Positions 1-9,665 of a DNA stretch of 64,000 nucleotides are shown one piece after another; the stretch's first letter is position 1, and each line of letters begins with the position of its first letter. This stretch comes from Isochrysis galbana (lineage: Eukaryota > Haptophyta > Isochrysidales > Isochrysidaceae). The notes under the pieces are model-generated. The model had not been told where the DNA came from. It searched no databases and saw only the letters and a program-made list of their open reading frames with translations. Location of the stretch: assembly GCA_018136815.1 (NCBI GenBank), contig CM030939.1, positions 4,705,419-4,769,418 on the forward strand, in the 5' to 3' direction. The position numbers and the translations under genes are program-made.

Positions 1-104
1 CCTCCCCCCTCCCCCTCCCTCCCCCCTTCCCTCTCCCCCTCCCTCTTCCTCCCCCTCCCCTCCCTCTCCCTCCCCCCTTCCCCCCTCGCTTCCTCCCCAC
101 TCAC
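1..104 (-). other. Start of intron 1 of the PDI-like gene
   Basis: On the minus strand the exon ending at 105 is followed by GTGAGTG, a good 5' splice site. The rest of the stretch reads as a C/T-rich run on the plus strand, so the intron is purine-rich in the sense direction. The acceptor and all later exons lie outside the window. Confidence 0.6.
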
Positions 105-274
105 CAGTCAGCGTAAAACTCGACCACCCACACCGCCGAGGCATCCTGGCTCATGCGCTGCTCAAAGTTGGCGTCGTCGAGCTGAACGATGGGTGAGGCG
201 TCGTCGAACTCGTACAGCGGCTGCGCCACCACGCCACACGCCAGCGCGCACAGCGCTGCCAGCACACGAGCCAT
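105..274 (-). CDS. Protein disulfide isomerase family, first exon (partial)
   Basis: The exon encodes about 56 residues from an ATG at 274. It opens with a hydrophobic signal peptide (MARVLAALCALACGVVA), as expected for an ER-lumenal thiol oxidoreductase. Then comes acidic sequence (QLDDANFEQRM) and the start of a thioredoxin fold, VWVVEFYADW. In PDIs this strand is followed at once by the CGHC active site, which would be on the next exon. The reading frame is interrupted at the Trp codon (TG|G, phase 2) by GTGAGTG. The family call rests on the signal peptide plus the VEFYADW strand. A DnaJ-PDI or QSOX-like thioredoxin protein remains possible because no catalytic residues are in the window. 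Confidence 0.75.
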
Positions 275-612
275 CGCCTCCTTGCCGCCACTCTGCGCGC
301 GAGAGGAGAGAGAGAGAGCGGGGGAAGAAAGAGAGAGAGATCGGCGGGTGGTAGGTGCGAATAAACAGAGAAAGCAGAGGGAGAAAGAGGGAAGTCACGG
401 AGGACGGGTGGAGGGCAAAGAGACGGAGAGGAGAGACCCAGCGGGAGGAGAAGGAGCACGAGTGGAGGGATGGCAGAGAGAAGTAAGAGAGAGAAGAAAT
501 GTGAGAAGAGAGACCGGGGATTCGGGGTGTGAGGCGGGCAGGAGAAGGAGAAGGGGCGGGAGCGGCGGGGGGGAGGGGAGGGGGGGTCCCCGCCGGGCCC
601 CGCACACGTCAG

Positions 613-660
<48 letters not shown>

Positions 661-725
661 CGCTCGCTCTCTCGCTCTCGCTCTCCCTCCCCCCTTCCTT
701 TTCCTTTTCCTTCGCCCCATCTCTA
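275..725. repeat. Polypurine/polypyrimidine tract with (CT)n microsatellite
   Basis: This is the 5' flank of the PDI-like gene. Plus-strand GA-rich sequence fills about 300-560. It is followed at 614-657 by about 22 uninterrupted CT dinucleotides and then more CT-rich DNA. Long Ser/Leu or Arg/Glu reading frames here are products of the repeat, not genes. Confidence 0.85.
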
Positions 726-1171
726 CAGTTAAAAGATGCCTCGCCGCAGCCGGGATGATGTCATGATGTCGCGTTCCTAGTTGTTGAATACAAATACTAA
801 TACTCCGTGTATTCACGAAAAGCCCCCGAACTGGGAGTGAATACGGATTCAAGATTCGAGGCCCCCCCCCCCCCCCAACGCGGCTAGATCTCTATAGGCT
901 CTAGATCTCTATACTGAGTACTTTAGATGATAGATCACCGGGTGGCTGCCAGGGAGGCGCGGAGCGCAGAGGCTGAAGCGGGAGCGAGAGAGAGAGAGAG
1001 AGTAAAAAGTAAAAAAACAAACTATTCACTCTACAATATACAATATATATATATAATATATGTGTCTATATATAGGTATATGTATGGCGGGGCTTGAATA
1101 TAAGCTTGTATTCATTGAATTCAAGATCTAGGCCCTTGAATACGTACTATACCAATTCTTTTCCGCATGCG
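726..1171. other. Intergenic, no gene seen
   Basis: This stretch holds a poly-C run near 863-877 and an AT-rich block near 1020-1085 with TATA-like alternation. No coding sequence is convincing. Confidence 0.6.
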
Positions 1172-1560
1172 CAACTAAGTTTATACTTGGTTCGCCCATG
1201 GGGCATGGGGGGGCACGAGCCCCCCGCTCTCTCCACTCCTCCCCTGCCGTGGGGCAGGAAGGAGGAACCACCCATCCCCCTAGCATGCCTGATGGCTTGC
1301 CAGGAGGCCACTGCCCTGCTGACCCACTCTCCCACTGACAGGCACGCCTGGTTCGCTCGTCCTGGCCCCTCGTGGCCAGCCCATCGCTCCAACCCCCCCC
1401 TCCCCCCCTGGTCGACAGGCAGACAGGTGCAGATTGGGGGTTGGGGTTGGGTTGGGGGTGAACGGCGTGCTGGGGTGCGCGGGGTCGGTGCGTGCACTGG
1501 GGGGAGGACAAATATCGAGGGGAGGGGGCAGTGCCCCCTCCCCCCGGTAGCACTCAGACA
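1172..1560 (+). repeat. Dispersed repeat family A, copy 1
   Basis: The copy begins with AACTAAGTTTATACTTGGTT followed by CGCCCATGG and a body starting GGGCACGAGCCCCCC. The same head and body recur at 11089 and 13437, including a downstream GATGGCTTGCC block. It has no coding capacity that I can see, so it is probably a non-autonomous mobile repeat. The exact 3' end is uncertain. Confidence 0.75.
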
Positions 1561-1714
1561 CCTGACTTGTCAGGCATGGCGGGATTCCGGGACGGAAAAG
1601 TTGTGTCCAATTAGCTGGTGGGCTGGTGGGGTTGGCTAGGATATAACATTAATTATTTTGTTTTTGTTAGTTGCCACTATTTTGGTGTCGAGGTATTTTG
1701 GGCCGCGCACGGCG

Positions 1715-3308
1715 ATGGCGCGCCACGCGATGCGCGCGCTGTGGCGCCGCGTCCATCCCGACCTCTTCCAGCAGTTCCCGGCGGCAGCAGAGGCGAATCA
1801 GCGGTCTATGCAGGAACTAGGCGCCTTCCTCTCACAGGCTGACGAGAGGCGGCACGCGCTCTACGCCGGAGGGGGTGCGCAGCTCCCCCCAACGCCAGTG
1901 GCGCGCTCTCTCACCTTCTTTGTCAGCACGGCTCCGCCTGCCTCGCCTCGCGAGGTCCGGCTGCGCTTTGTGCCACCGCACATCCCGCGACATCTGTCGG
2001 CACCGCAGGCCGCGGAGGAGTGGGACCAGGCCATGCAGCGCTGCCTCACGGACGCTGTGGATCTACTGGATCATGAGGACCCTGCAGATGACGCGCATGC
2101 TTGTGGCATGAGTGATGTGAGGAGAGGAGACCGTCCGCACGACTCTCCCTTGTACAGAGCAGCCAGCCGATCGCCAGAGAATCGCACGGGAGAGAATCGG
2201 GCGAGGCGCAGGGCATCCTACACAGAGGCGCCGCGCCTCAGCTTGTCGACCAAACGGCTCTTCTTTGGAGTTGAGGTTACACCAGATGATCAAGCGAACA
2301 TAATCGAACGATTGCAGCACCTTATGCCGCTACTCGATACGTCTTTGGTGGCCCAAGTCGCGCTGTGCGTCAGGTTGCGATGGACGCATCACAGCTCACG
2401 AGACACATTATTCGAGAAACCCATGATTGCGCACCCTCCGATTGTGGTCGGTGCTGTACGGCGTGGGATGCAAGCGGGCGATGCCTTGAAGAGTGTGATC
2501 CAGTTGGGCAGAGACTTCGACCGAACCGATCTAGAGCATGCACTTCGGCTCTTTGTGCAAAGCTCTCAACGCGCGCGCCCACATCACAGATCATCCAATA
2601 CCGTCCTCGATGACACGCTTGATCGTGGTGAAAGGAGTCCAAGAGACGTGGCGCGGGATGCTGTGCGGATGGCTGAAAGAGTGCGATCTATCTTGGGTTG
2701 CGAGGCTGTGATTGTGACGGAGGTCGATTCCAACACTGCCTTGGTGGCCTCCAAAGCCTTGCTTGCTGTCGCATCAAATATGCGAGACCTGCTTGATGGC
2801 AAGTGGCGAGGCATCACGATCAGATTGCAACCGGGTGTACATGATACGGGATGTACAAACGAAGCTAGTAGCCGACGGCCGTCACAGCCTTGCCGGGTGG
2901 ACACGTCCGAAGCGCTCGAAAGTGGTTCTGATGGCGATGCGAACGAACATCGCACTGACAACCCAACGTGCGACATCATTGACGACGTCGGTGGCGGCGC
3001 ACAAGTGCTGCTTTTCGGGGAAGAGGGCGCGGCCGCCGCTGTCAGCTTTGCACGCAATGAGGCACGAAGATTACGTTTGGCGCAGGAGCGCTTTGTATTG
3101 GTGGACGAGATGTGCGCGCGCCTAGGCTGCCTAGCAGCAACACCGATGGGTATCGGCAGCGCAGCTGCTGAGCTGCAAGTGGCGTCGCTTCGGTCCTTGC
3201 TTGCGCAGATGCGCTCGCGATATGTTCGCTCACCTCCGGCTCTCAAAGCGGTGCACTTGCTCATCGGTGATGCGGCATCTGCGGCAGCGTTGCGTATGAG
3301 CCGGAGCG
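1715..3308 (+). CDS. TCAIM-like protein with DUF4460/DUF4461-type domains (3' end lost in gap)
   Basis: From the first ATG (1715) the protein opens with MARHAMRALWRRVHPDLF and QQFPAAAEANQRSMQELGAF. This is the J-domain-like start typical of DUF4460 proteins such as mitochondrial TCAIM. The following about 500 residues include a beta-rich block (RSLTFFVSTAPP, VRLRFVPPHIP) and helical parts consistent with the paired DUF4461 region. The basic N-terminus fits mitochondrial targeting. The frame stays open upstream of 1715 but has no ATG there, and TTTTTGTTAG at 1660-1670 could be a splice acceptor, so a 5' exon is possible. The frame runs into the 100-N gap at 3309. Function is not established for this family in protists. 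Confidence 0.6.
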
Positions 3309-3408
3309 NNNNNNNNNNNNNNNNNNNNNNNNNNNNNNNNNNNNNNNNNNNNNNNNNNNNNNNNNNNNNNNNNNNNNNNNNNNNNNNNNNNNNNNNNNNN
3401 NNNNNNNN
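3309..3408. other. Assembly gap (100 N)
   Basis: Exactly 100 N. It removes the 3' ends of both the TCAIM-like gene (+) and NMD3 (-), which converge here. Reading frames drawn across it are not trustworthy. Confidence 0.99.
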
Positions 3409-4631
3409 CCGAAATCGGACGCGCGTGCCACCGTCGCCTCGCCAGGGCACCAGCTTGGGGCAACGTATCCGCCTCGCCCGCCCCTAGATGTGGCAACTGA
3501 GCCCGCGACTGACGCTGGCGGCGCGGAAGCCCTGCGAGTGGAGCCTCCTTCAGCGTACGAGCTGTAGCTCGGCATTCCCGTGCGCGTCCCCTCTGTAGCA
3601 AGTGCGCCAGCAAAGGGTGCGTGGGTGCCGCTGCTTGGCTCTGCGCTAGGCTCACGTGTCGGCGCGTCAGCCTCATAGTCAATGACTATGAACGTGCTGA
3701 GTTGACGCTTACCACCAATGGCGCCAAAAGGGTTCCGCCAGTAGGTCTCTGCAGTCAACTCAGCTGTGGCCGCCGTCAATGGATCCACAAGGTGGATTGA
3801 CGCGCCTATGCGGGAGACCAGGGCCAGTGGGCTCAGCGCTGCCGCCATTCCCTTGGGCAGCAGCACCAAATCATCACGGCAGAGCGGAGCAATCTCAATG
3901 GCCCAGACGTGCTTGACGTTGGACGTGCCGGTGCGCGCGTTCGTTGCAATGACCGACGAGGAGGCCTTGCAGCGGCAGGGTGCGAGAGAGCAGATGCCCA
4001 TCGCAAAGCGGTGTGCATCCTGACGCCGCCCGAAGAAGAAGTCGAGGCCGTCACCCTCCCGTTTCACGTCTCGCAGCGCCACCCTGGACTTTTGGTGCTT
4101 CAGCATGTGCTGCTCAAGCGCCAGGAGCGTCCGCGGATGCTCGGCCTTTTGCCGGACCTGAACCTTGGCCGTCCACGTGTCTTTGGCAGCGACCTTGTTG
4201 CACGCCTCGCAGTTGCGAGTCCGCACGACGTACTCCACAACGAGCGATTGCTGCAGGCAAGTCACCTGTGAAGCCCCAGCAGCTCCGATCAGATCCTTGG
4301 CAACAGTCAGCTTAATCTTGAGTCTGCGTGAGTGCGGCTCTGTCCAAATCCAAGAGGCGTCGACGAGGCGCACGTGCTTCAGCCCGCGCAGCTTGCGGAG
4401 GCACAGGCTAAGCAGTTCGGCCGACTCCAGGCTTGCAATAGCCCAGCCTGGATTGCGGTGCCACCGCTCGCACTGCTTACACATATCAACCTCGAGGGAG
4501 CGCTCGATTGAAGAGGTGATGTCCACGTTGGTGGCGGTGCACGCGGTACACATCCCTTGGAACGAGGTGAGCGCCGGCGTCGGAGTTCCGCAGAGGCAGC
4601 ATGAGATTGAGCCGACGTGCAGGCCGGCCAT
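3409..4631 (-). CDS. NMD3: 60S ribosomal export adaptor NMD3 (C-terminus lost in gap)
   Basis: NMD3 binds the joining face of the pre-60S subunit and recruits Crm1 for nuclear export. From the ATG at 4631 the protein begins MAGLHVGSISCCLCG. It shows the family's N-terminal zinc cysteines (CCLCG, CTAC), then CKQCERW, LCLRKLRGL, VRLVDASWIWTEPHS and VQVRQKAEHPRTLLALEQ. Later it has EGDGLDFFF, a second core with PLCRDDLVLLPKGM and HLVDPLTA, and the YWRNPFGA region. The order and spacing match eukaryotic NMD3. The Ser/Thr/Gly-rich tail, where the export signal lies in known homologues, enters the gap. No intron is needed in the visible part. Confidence 0.93.
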
Positions 4632-4791
4632 CGCCGCTCGATTCTCGTCGTCGTCTCTCGTCCGTCTTGGGGGGGGGGGCGAGTCGCCGCCGCCTGGAGG
4701 ACAAACGCCAACAACGCACGGTCCGAACAGAGAGAGAGAGGGGGGGGGGGGGGGGGGGAGGGGAGAGTAGAGAGAGAGAGAGAGAGGGAGG

Positions 4792-4836
<45 letters not shown>

Positions 4837-5240
4837 AGGGAGAGGGAGAGAGAGAGAGAGAGAGAGAGAAGAGAGAAGAGAGAGGGAGACAGAGACAGAG
4901 AGAGAGAGGGGGGGGGAGAGAGAGAGAGGGGGGGGAGAGGAGGGAGGGAGGAGAGCACGAGACGATGCAGTCGTCGCCGAGAGAGAGAGATTTTGTCAGA
5001 GAGGGGAGTAGAGAAAACCCAAGGGAAGTCAAGAAGAGATGAAGAAGTAGTACAGCTCTGAGAGGCCGCCGGGGGTCGGGCGGGGGCCCTCGCTCCTTCT
5101 GAAAGTAGTGTAGTACGAGTAGAGTAGAAGACTTGATAAAAAATTTCTAAGAAGCAGAGAGAGAGAGAGGGAAGAGTCCCAGTACTCTACAGTACTCCTA
5201 CTTTAGCACTAAACCTAAGGGATTGAAAGTCTGTATTTTA
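4632..5240. repeat. Long GA-rich tract upstream of NMD3
   Basis: Positions about 4729-4950 are almost pure GA/GGGA/GGGG repeat (CT-rich in the NMD3 sense direction), with a further GAGA run near 5158-5170. The frames through it encode only Ser/Leu/Pro or Arg/Glu homopolymers and are not counted as genes. The remainder is unremarkable. Confidence 0.85.
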
Positions 5241-5286
5241 CTCCTACGATGGTTCCCCCTCTTCTTCTCCGCGGCGCGCGAGAGAG

Positions 5287-6041
5287 GTGCACATGCCGGC
5301 CGCCTCGCACTCAGCTGCGCGCCGCCAACTCTCACCTGAGGCTGAGCTGCTGCTCCGGGCGCGCAGCCTCGCGCAGCCGAGTGCGAGCGAGCGAGCGCGG
5401 CACGCCGCGCCGCACCGCGCACCCGACCCGCCGCCGCCCCACCAGCAGCTACAGCAGAGGGCCGCGAACCTCGCAGCTGCCAGAGGGCAGCCACAGTCTG
5501 CAGCAGCCAGAAGGCCAGCACACACTGAGAACGAGCTGCCACACCACGCGCTGTGGCAGAGAGCCACTCGAGTGGTGTCTACTATCACGGCGGATCTACC
5601 GAAGGCCGACAAGCCGGCACCCGCCAAGTCAAAACCCCAGAACGACCCATCTTGCACCCCAGAGGCAAAGTTGATGCTACGTGTGGCAGAGTGGGTCAGA
5701 CGAGGTACTGAAGAAAATCAGCGTGCACTGATGAAAAGCCCACAGCGGGAATTCCCTCCATCGCCTGAGCAGCTGCTGTGGATGAGAGCATCGCGAGCGG
5801 CCACTGCAAGGGTAGGCCCTGCTGATGAGTCGCCTCACTCTCCATCGCCCACTCATAATGCGCTCGGGAGGGGGTTGTCTCCACAGCATGCGATTGGTGG
5901 GGCGAAAATGGCTGCAAAGGACCCAATGCACATTCCATGGAGGCAACTTCTGCAGAGAGCATCGAGCGCTGCATTGGACTCGAACGACAACTGTCGAAAC
6001 ACACAAACCTCGAAGCCAGGTTGGCGGCCATGGCCCCCAGG
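5287..6041 (+). CDS. Unrecognised protein, probable multi-exon gene fragment
   Basis: An open frame with natural composition starts near 5287 (MHMPAASHSAARRQLS) and repeats an 'SPEAELLLRARS / TPEAKLMLRVAE / SPEQLLWMRASR' pattern about every 60-120 residues. This suggests a degenerate helical repeat. A possible 75-bp in-frame intron lies at 5812-5886 (GTAGGC...CCACAG). Around 5940-6041 a second frame gives coiled-coil-like sequence (ESIERCIGLERQLSKH) ending at a good donor, AGG|GTAAGC, at 6042. The frame switch means an intron boundary is unresolved. The 3' exons are not found, and a mobile repeat follows at 6141. No family recognised. Confidence 0.4.
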
Positions 6042-6140
6042 GTAAGCTTTCTTAGTCCTCCGTCCTCTACGTTCTTCTTTCTTCATGTGATGAGGATAGA
6101 TCAGGTTAATCAAGTATTTATAGTCTACGCACAAGGGGAG

Positions 6141-6570
6141 CTCAGTTTATACTTGGTTGCGATGGAGCGCGCCGACGCGCCTCTTCTCCCTTTAGGGCAA
6201 CCTACTTTTATAAGTGGGGGTCCGTGGGGGCCTCGCGCCCTCGCGCCCCCCTCACTCCATTGCAGACACCCCCCGGGGTGGGCCTGCACAAACAACCTCA
6301 GCCCCTGCCTTTTGGCAGGGGATGAGCACTCATCAACCTGGTCCAGACCTCTAGCCCCTAGGGGGCGCGGGACAGGACTCGCACTCCCATGCCCACTTGG
6401 CTGACGAGCTATCTTCCCCCCCCCCTTTCACCTGCCTGGTCGCCCATGGCCATGGCTAGCGAGGCGAGCTTAGGAGAGGTAGGGGGGCCAGGGGCTGAGC
6501 CGCAACCTCCACTGCCCCCTGATGTGCCTGGCTGGCCCTCCGGAAGCCCCCGAAAGACCCCTGACCCCTG
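6141..6570 (+). repeat. Dispersed repeat family B fragment
   Basis: It starts with CAGTTTATACTTGGTTGCG and ATGGAGCGCGCC, the same head as the long inverted arm of the element at 50050-51600 and related to family A. The body is G/C-rich with no convincing ORF. The 3' limit is approximate. Confidence 0.55.
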
Positions 6571-6667
6571 AGAGCAGGTTATGGCGCGCGCATGGCGACG
6601 CGCCGCGGCCGCGGCAAGATGTGTGGCGAGCCTGACCCAAATCGTGTGTGTTTCGACATGTGAAGTG

Positions 6668-7361
6668 TCAAGTTGACTCAAGTAACCTCCAGGTGACAAC
6701 GAAAGGTGTTAGCAGGGATGGGGATAATTGAACGCTTTTGGTCTTGCTCGTTGCTCGCTGTACTCGGGCGTGGAACCATTGCTGGAGGCGGCCAACGTTT
6801 GCATGCAGCCAGTATTTGGGCGTGCCGTATATCATAAAGTTCACCACGGTCGCTCTTCCGAATATCGTTATGTATTTCGTGGCCGGGGCCACTTTTGCCA
6901 CTTTCACTTTCTCATCAATTTTATCCGCTAGCTTTGTCCAGAACGGTTTGAGCGCCTCCGGCGCTCCCAGGGGGACGGGGGACGCCTAGCGCCTAGAATG
7001 GTTAGTGCTTAGATATTCGTCGTTGTTTAGCCAATTGAATTTCCGCATGTCCCACGGGGCTTACGAATCCTCTGGGATCCCATTTGGAGGCCCTGGAACT
7101 TGCTAGCGTTGGTCCTACCCCCTGTCGCTCTCTCGTGGAGTTCTACCCACTGCCGTGCCTTCTAAAGACTCTTTTGTAGTCTCGGGTTATAAGCGCCGTA
7201 TCATTGGCGAACTGGCTTATCTTTAGGCTGTAGTCGTTGAGGCTGACCCCGCTGATGTCTTCGTCTCCATTGATGGCATGGGTGAAGAACATGGGACAAT
7301 AGGTAATCCGCAATGCACACACACACGTCATTTGTATTTTCATGTTTCCTATTCCTATCAC
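6668..7361 (-). pseudogene. Degenerate LINE (non-LTR) reverse transcriptase fragment
   Basis: Reading the minus strand, 7361-7143 encodes the RT palm: THAINGDEDISGVSLNDYSLKISQFANDTALI. The canonical FADD is FAND here. After a damaged stretch the next part gives NWLNNDEYL, GAPEALKPFWTKLADK and, at 6907-6738, FGRATVVNFMIYGTPKYWLH, the connection/thumb of LINE pol proteins. Several frame changes and a stop separate the pieces, so this is a relic. No endonuclease or 5' end is visible. Confidence 0.75.
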
Positions 7362-7787
7362 CCATACTTTGTGTGAAAGTCGAACGCCAACGATTCACAA
7401 TCACGAAGCCGAATAACGAAAGAGCTGCTGCAAAGGAGCTGGAGACTCTGCTCTTTACTGACGTGCACCAGGTGCGCGCCGCTATTCGTCTTTGGTCCCT
7501 ACGCACTCGCCTGTTACACCACACAACCAACAGACAATATCAATAATCTATTGCTTCAAGGTACAAACACATCAAGATATGCTCATCACAAGAGGAGAGA
7601 AAGCAAGGAAGAGCTACTGCAGGTCATGACGCTGTCTTGCGAAGAGTGAGTCCAGAATTGCGGCAGAGTGCATCTGACTGCGTAAAAAACCACCATGAGC
7701 ATACGATTGTGGTGCCACCACTTGGGGAGCAAGGTAGCCCTCACCCACAATGGCATGCGGCCCCATGACTTGCTCCACTTCTCCAGT
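7362..7787. other. Intergenic, possible LINE remnant
   Basis: Short overlapping frames only. Part may be more of the decayed LINE, but no motif supports that. Nothing else seen. Confidence 0.4.
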
Positions 7788-8228
7788 TCAGAAGAGCAGG
7801 CCGAGACGGCGGCCGACGGCGGACTTGTCGGCGTTCCCCCCGCCTTCGAACGCGCCTGCCCACCATAAAATGGCGAGGAGGAGCAAGAGGAGTGCAACAC
7901 CGATGGCCACCTTCATCTTCAAGTTGTTCCACCACATCTGCTTGCGGACACCCCTCGCTCCTGCCTGGAAGGCACGCGCGTTGGCGGCGAGCTCAGATGA
8001 GGAGGCCTCGAGGGCGGAGGCCTTGGACATGTTGGTGAGCATCTGGTCCACATTCTGTTGCATTACGCTCCTCACTTCCTGACACTGCGCCTGCACCGTG
8101 CTCAGCATATCTGGCGAGGGTGCCGCGCCGCTGTTGGCTGCGCCGCCCTGATCGGGCACGAAGCCTCCGTCGAGCGGCGCACTGTCGAGAAGCTGGGCGC
8201 GCTTGCCGTCACCCTCCGGCCTGCCCAT
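7788..8228 (-). CDS. R-SNARE / synaptobrevin-like protein with Asn at the zero layer
   Basis: 146 residues from the ATG at 8228. After a flexible N-terminus comes a SNARE motif that aligns without gaps to VAMP2-type proteins: VQAQCQEVRSVMQQNVDQML up to RKQMWWNNLKM. It is followed by a single transmembrane helix (VAIGVALLLLLLAILWWAG) and a short lumenal tail. Such proteins are tail-anchored and pair with Q-SNAREs in vesicle fusion. There is no longin domain. The zero-layer position, Arg in R-SNAREs, is Asn here (MLTNMSKAS). Its divergent layers could also suit a non-fusogenic or specialised SNARE. Confidence 0.8.
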   Translation of the reverse strand: MGRPEGDGKRAQLLDSAPLDGGFVPDQGGAANSGAAPSPDMLSTVQAQCQEVRSVMQQNVDQMLTNMSKASALEASSSELAANARAFQAGARGVRKQMWWNNLKMKVAIGVALLLLLLAILWWAGAFEGGGNADKSAVGRRLGLLF

Positions 8229-8499
8229 CGCGCCGCGTGCGGAGCGCCCTCCACGACGAGCAGATGGCGCCCGCGCGCGCCGCCCGCCGCTTACTCCCAC
8301 CCTCTCCCCTTTCACCCGCGCCTCGCGCGTGAACGAGGGGAGGGGCGTGGGGGCCCTCCCCTAGTCTTAATAACAAGTTGTTGTTAGGTGAGGAGATGGA
8401 CTCTGGAGTACGGTACAGGTAAAGTTTGTGTTCATACTCCGAGTAGGAGTACATACTGTACTTCAGGCCTTTTTTATTCGAGTACGGAAGGACAGAGAG

Positions 8500-8640
8500 A
8501 CCCACCCCCCAGAGTCTGCGGAGAGGGAAAAACAGAGAAGAGAGAGAGAGTGGAGAGGCGAGAAGGCGGCGAGGGGGGAGAGAGGGGGAGAGAGAAGGGG
8601 GGGGGAGAGGAGGGAGCTCGTCGGTGGGGTGTGAGGCGAG
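8500..8640. repeat. GA-rich tract upstream of the App1-like gene
   Basis: Plus-strand GAGAG/GGGGGAG-rich DNA directly before the start codon at 8661. Probably 5' UTR or promoter-proximal. Coding readings here are low-complexity Arg/Glu. Confidence 0.7.
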
Positions 8641-8660
8641 ATCGCGCCGCCCTCCGGCCG

Positions 8661-9665
8661 ATGGGGCTCCAGCTCGCGTGGGCGCTGTGCGCCGCGCTGG
8701 TGCCCTCTCGCCGGGTGGGGCCGGTCACTCACCCGCGCTCGCCACGCCCCGCCGCACTCCTCGGACGCGATACGCAGATCGTGACCGACATTGACGACAC
8801 AATCAAGTCGTCCGGTGGCCTCGCCATTGGAGCCATCGAGCTTGGCGGAGTGGACACGAGCTACGCGCGTGGCTCGTTCTACCCGGGCGTGTTCCAGTTC
8901 GGACTGGAGATCTCCTGCTGCAGGCTCGCGCTCGGCGCCTCGCCCGCAAAAGTCGCCGTCCTCACCGCCAGAGCAGTCGAGTTCAGGCAGTTTCTCGAGA
9001 TCAAGCAGAGCGACAAACTCTGTGTTCGATACGCCGAAGCGGGCTCGAAGCGGGGTCTTCGCCCAGCATGGGGCGTGGGTCCTGTACTCTACGGTTCGGT
9101 GCAGGAGTGGATCTGCCAGGAGCGCAAAGGGTGGCGGAAGGCGGAGAACTTCAAACTGCTGAGGCAGTCGGCACCACCGTCTCGACGCTACGTCTTCGTC
9201 GGTGACAACGGAGCATCAGAAAGGGACCTTGATGCCGCGGAACGGATCGCCGTCGACAACCCCGGTGCTCTGCGTGCTGTGTTTCTGCACGCCGTGTCGT
9301 CCGTCGACAGACCGGCGCCGCTGCCTGAGGATTTCACACTGCCGGGAGGCGTCCCTGTGCGGTACTTTCGCACATATGCCACTGCTGCTGCAAAGGCCTG
9401 CGAGCTTGGGCTGCTGAGCTCAGCGGCAGTGGAGCGTGTGCTCGACGCCATCGAAGAGGATATGGACCTCGACTTGCTCAATCTTCCGCCTGGATCGCCG
9501 AACAGGATTCTTCTGGAAGAGGAGATCGAGGCTGCACGCAAACGGGGGGGAAGGCGGTTGCCCGGCTCGCGGTTCTTCTCCGGAAGATTCCGACGAAAGC
9601 GTGCGCAGGATGACCGCGAGAAGGAGCGAGAGCTCGAAAAAGCCTGGGCTCCCACCACCAGCTAG
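8661..9665 (+). CDS. App1/DUF2183-like HAD-type phosphatase
   Basis: 334 residues from the ATG at 8661, which is the first ATG after the GA tract. A hydrophobic N-terminus (MGLQLAWALCAALVP) may be a signal peptide or anchor. The core has HAD-type motifs: IVTDIDDTIKSSG (nucleophile DxDxT), VAVLTARAVEF (motif II) and RRYVFVGDNGASERD (motif IV acidic pair). DUF2183 proteins include yeast App1, a phosphatidate phosphatase. The C-terminus is basic and charged (RFFSGRFRRKRAQDD). No intron is needed. The substrate is inferred only from the family, and other HAD phosphatases with DIDDT are possible. Confidence 0.65.
   Translation: MGLQLAWALCAALVPSRRVGPVTHPRSPRPAALLGRDTQIVTDIDDTIKSSGGLAIGAIELGGVDTSYARGSFYPGVFQFGLEISCCRLALGASPAKVAVLTARAVEFRQFLEIKQSDKLCVRYAEAGSKRGLRPAWGVGPVLYGSVQEWICQERKGWRKAENFKLLRQSAPPSRRYVFVGDNGASERDLDAAERIAVDNPGALRAVFLHAVSSVDRPAPLPEDFTLPGGVPVRYFRTYATAAAKACELGLLSSAAVERVLDAIEEDMDLDLLNLPPGSPNRILLEEEIEAARKRGGRRLPGSRFFSGRFRRKRAQDDREKERELEKAWAPTTS

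Noticed and set aside
151-852. Long Arg/Glu and Ser/Leu reading frames over the GA/CT tract
   Set aside because: They are six-frame products of the microsatellite. The only supported coding sequence here is the PDI first exon at 105-274 in another frame.
1658-1714. N-terminal extension of the TCAIM-like protein from 1658
   Set aside because: The codon at 1658 is TTG. The first ATG is at 1715 and fits the DUF4460 start.
4379-5042. Several 130-220-codon frames in the GA tract above NMD3
   Set aside because: Pure repeat translation on both strands, overlapping the 5' region of a well-supported gene.
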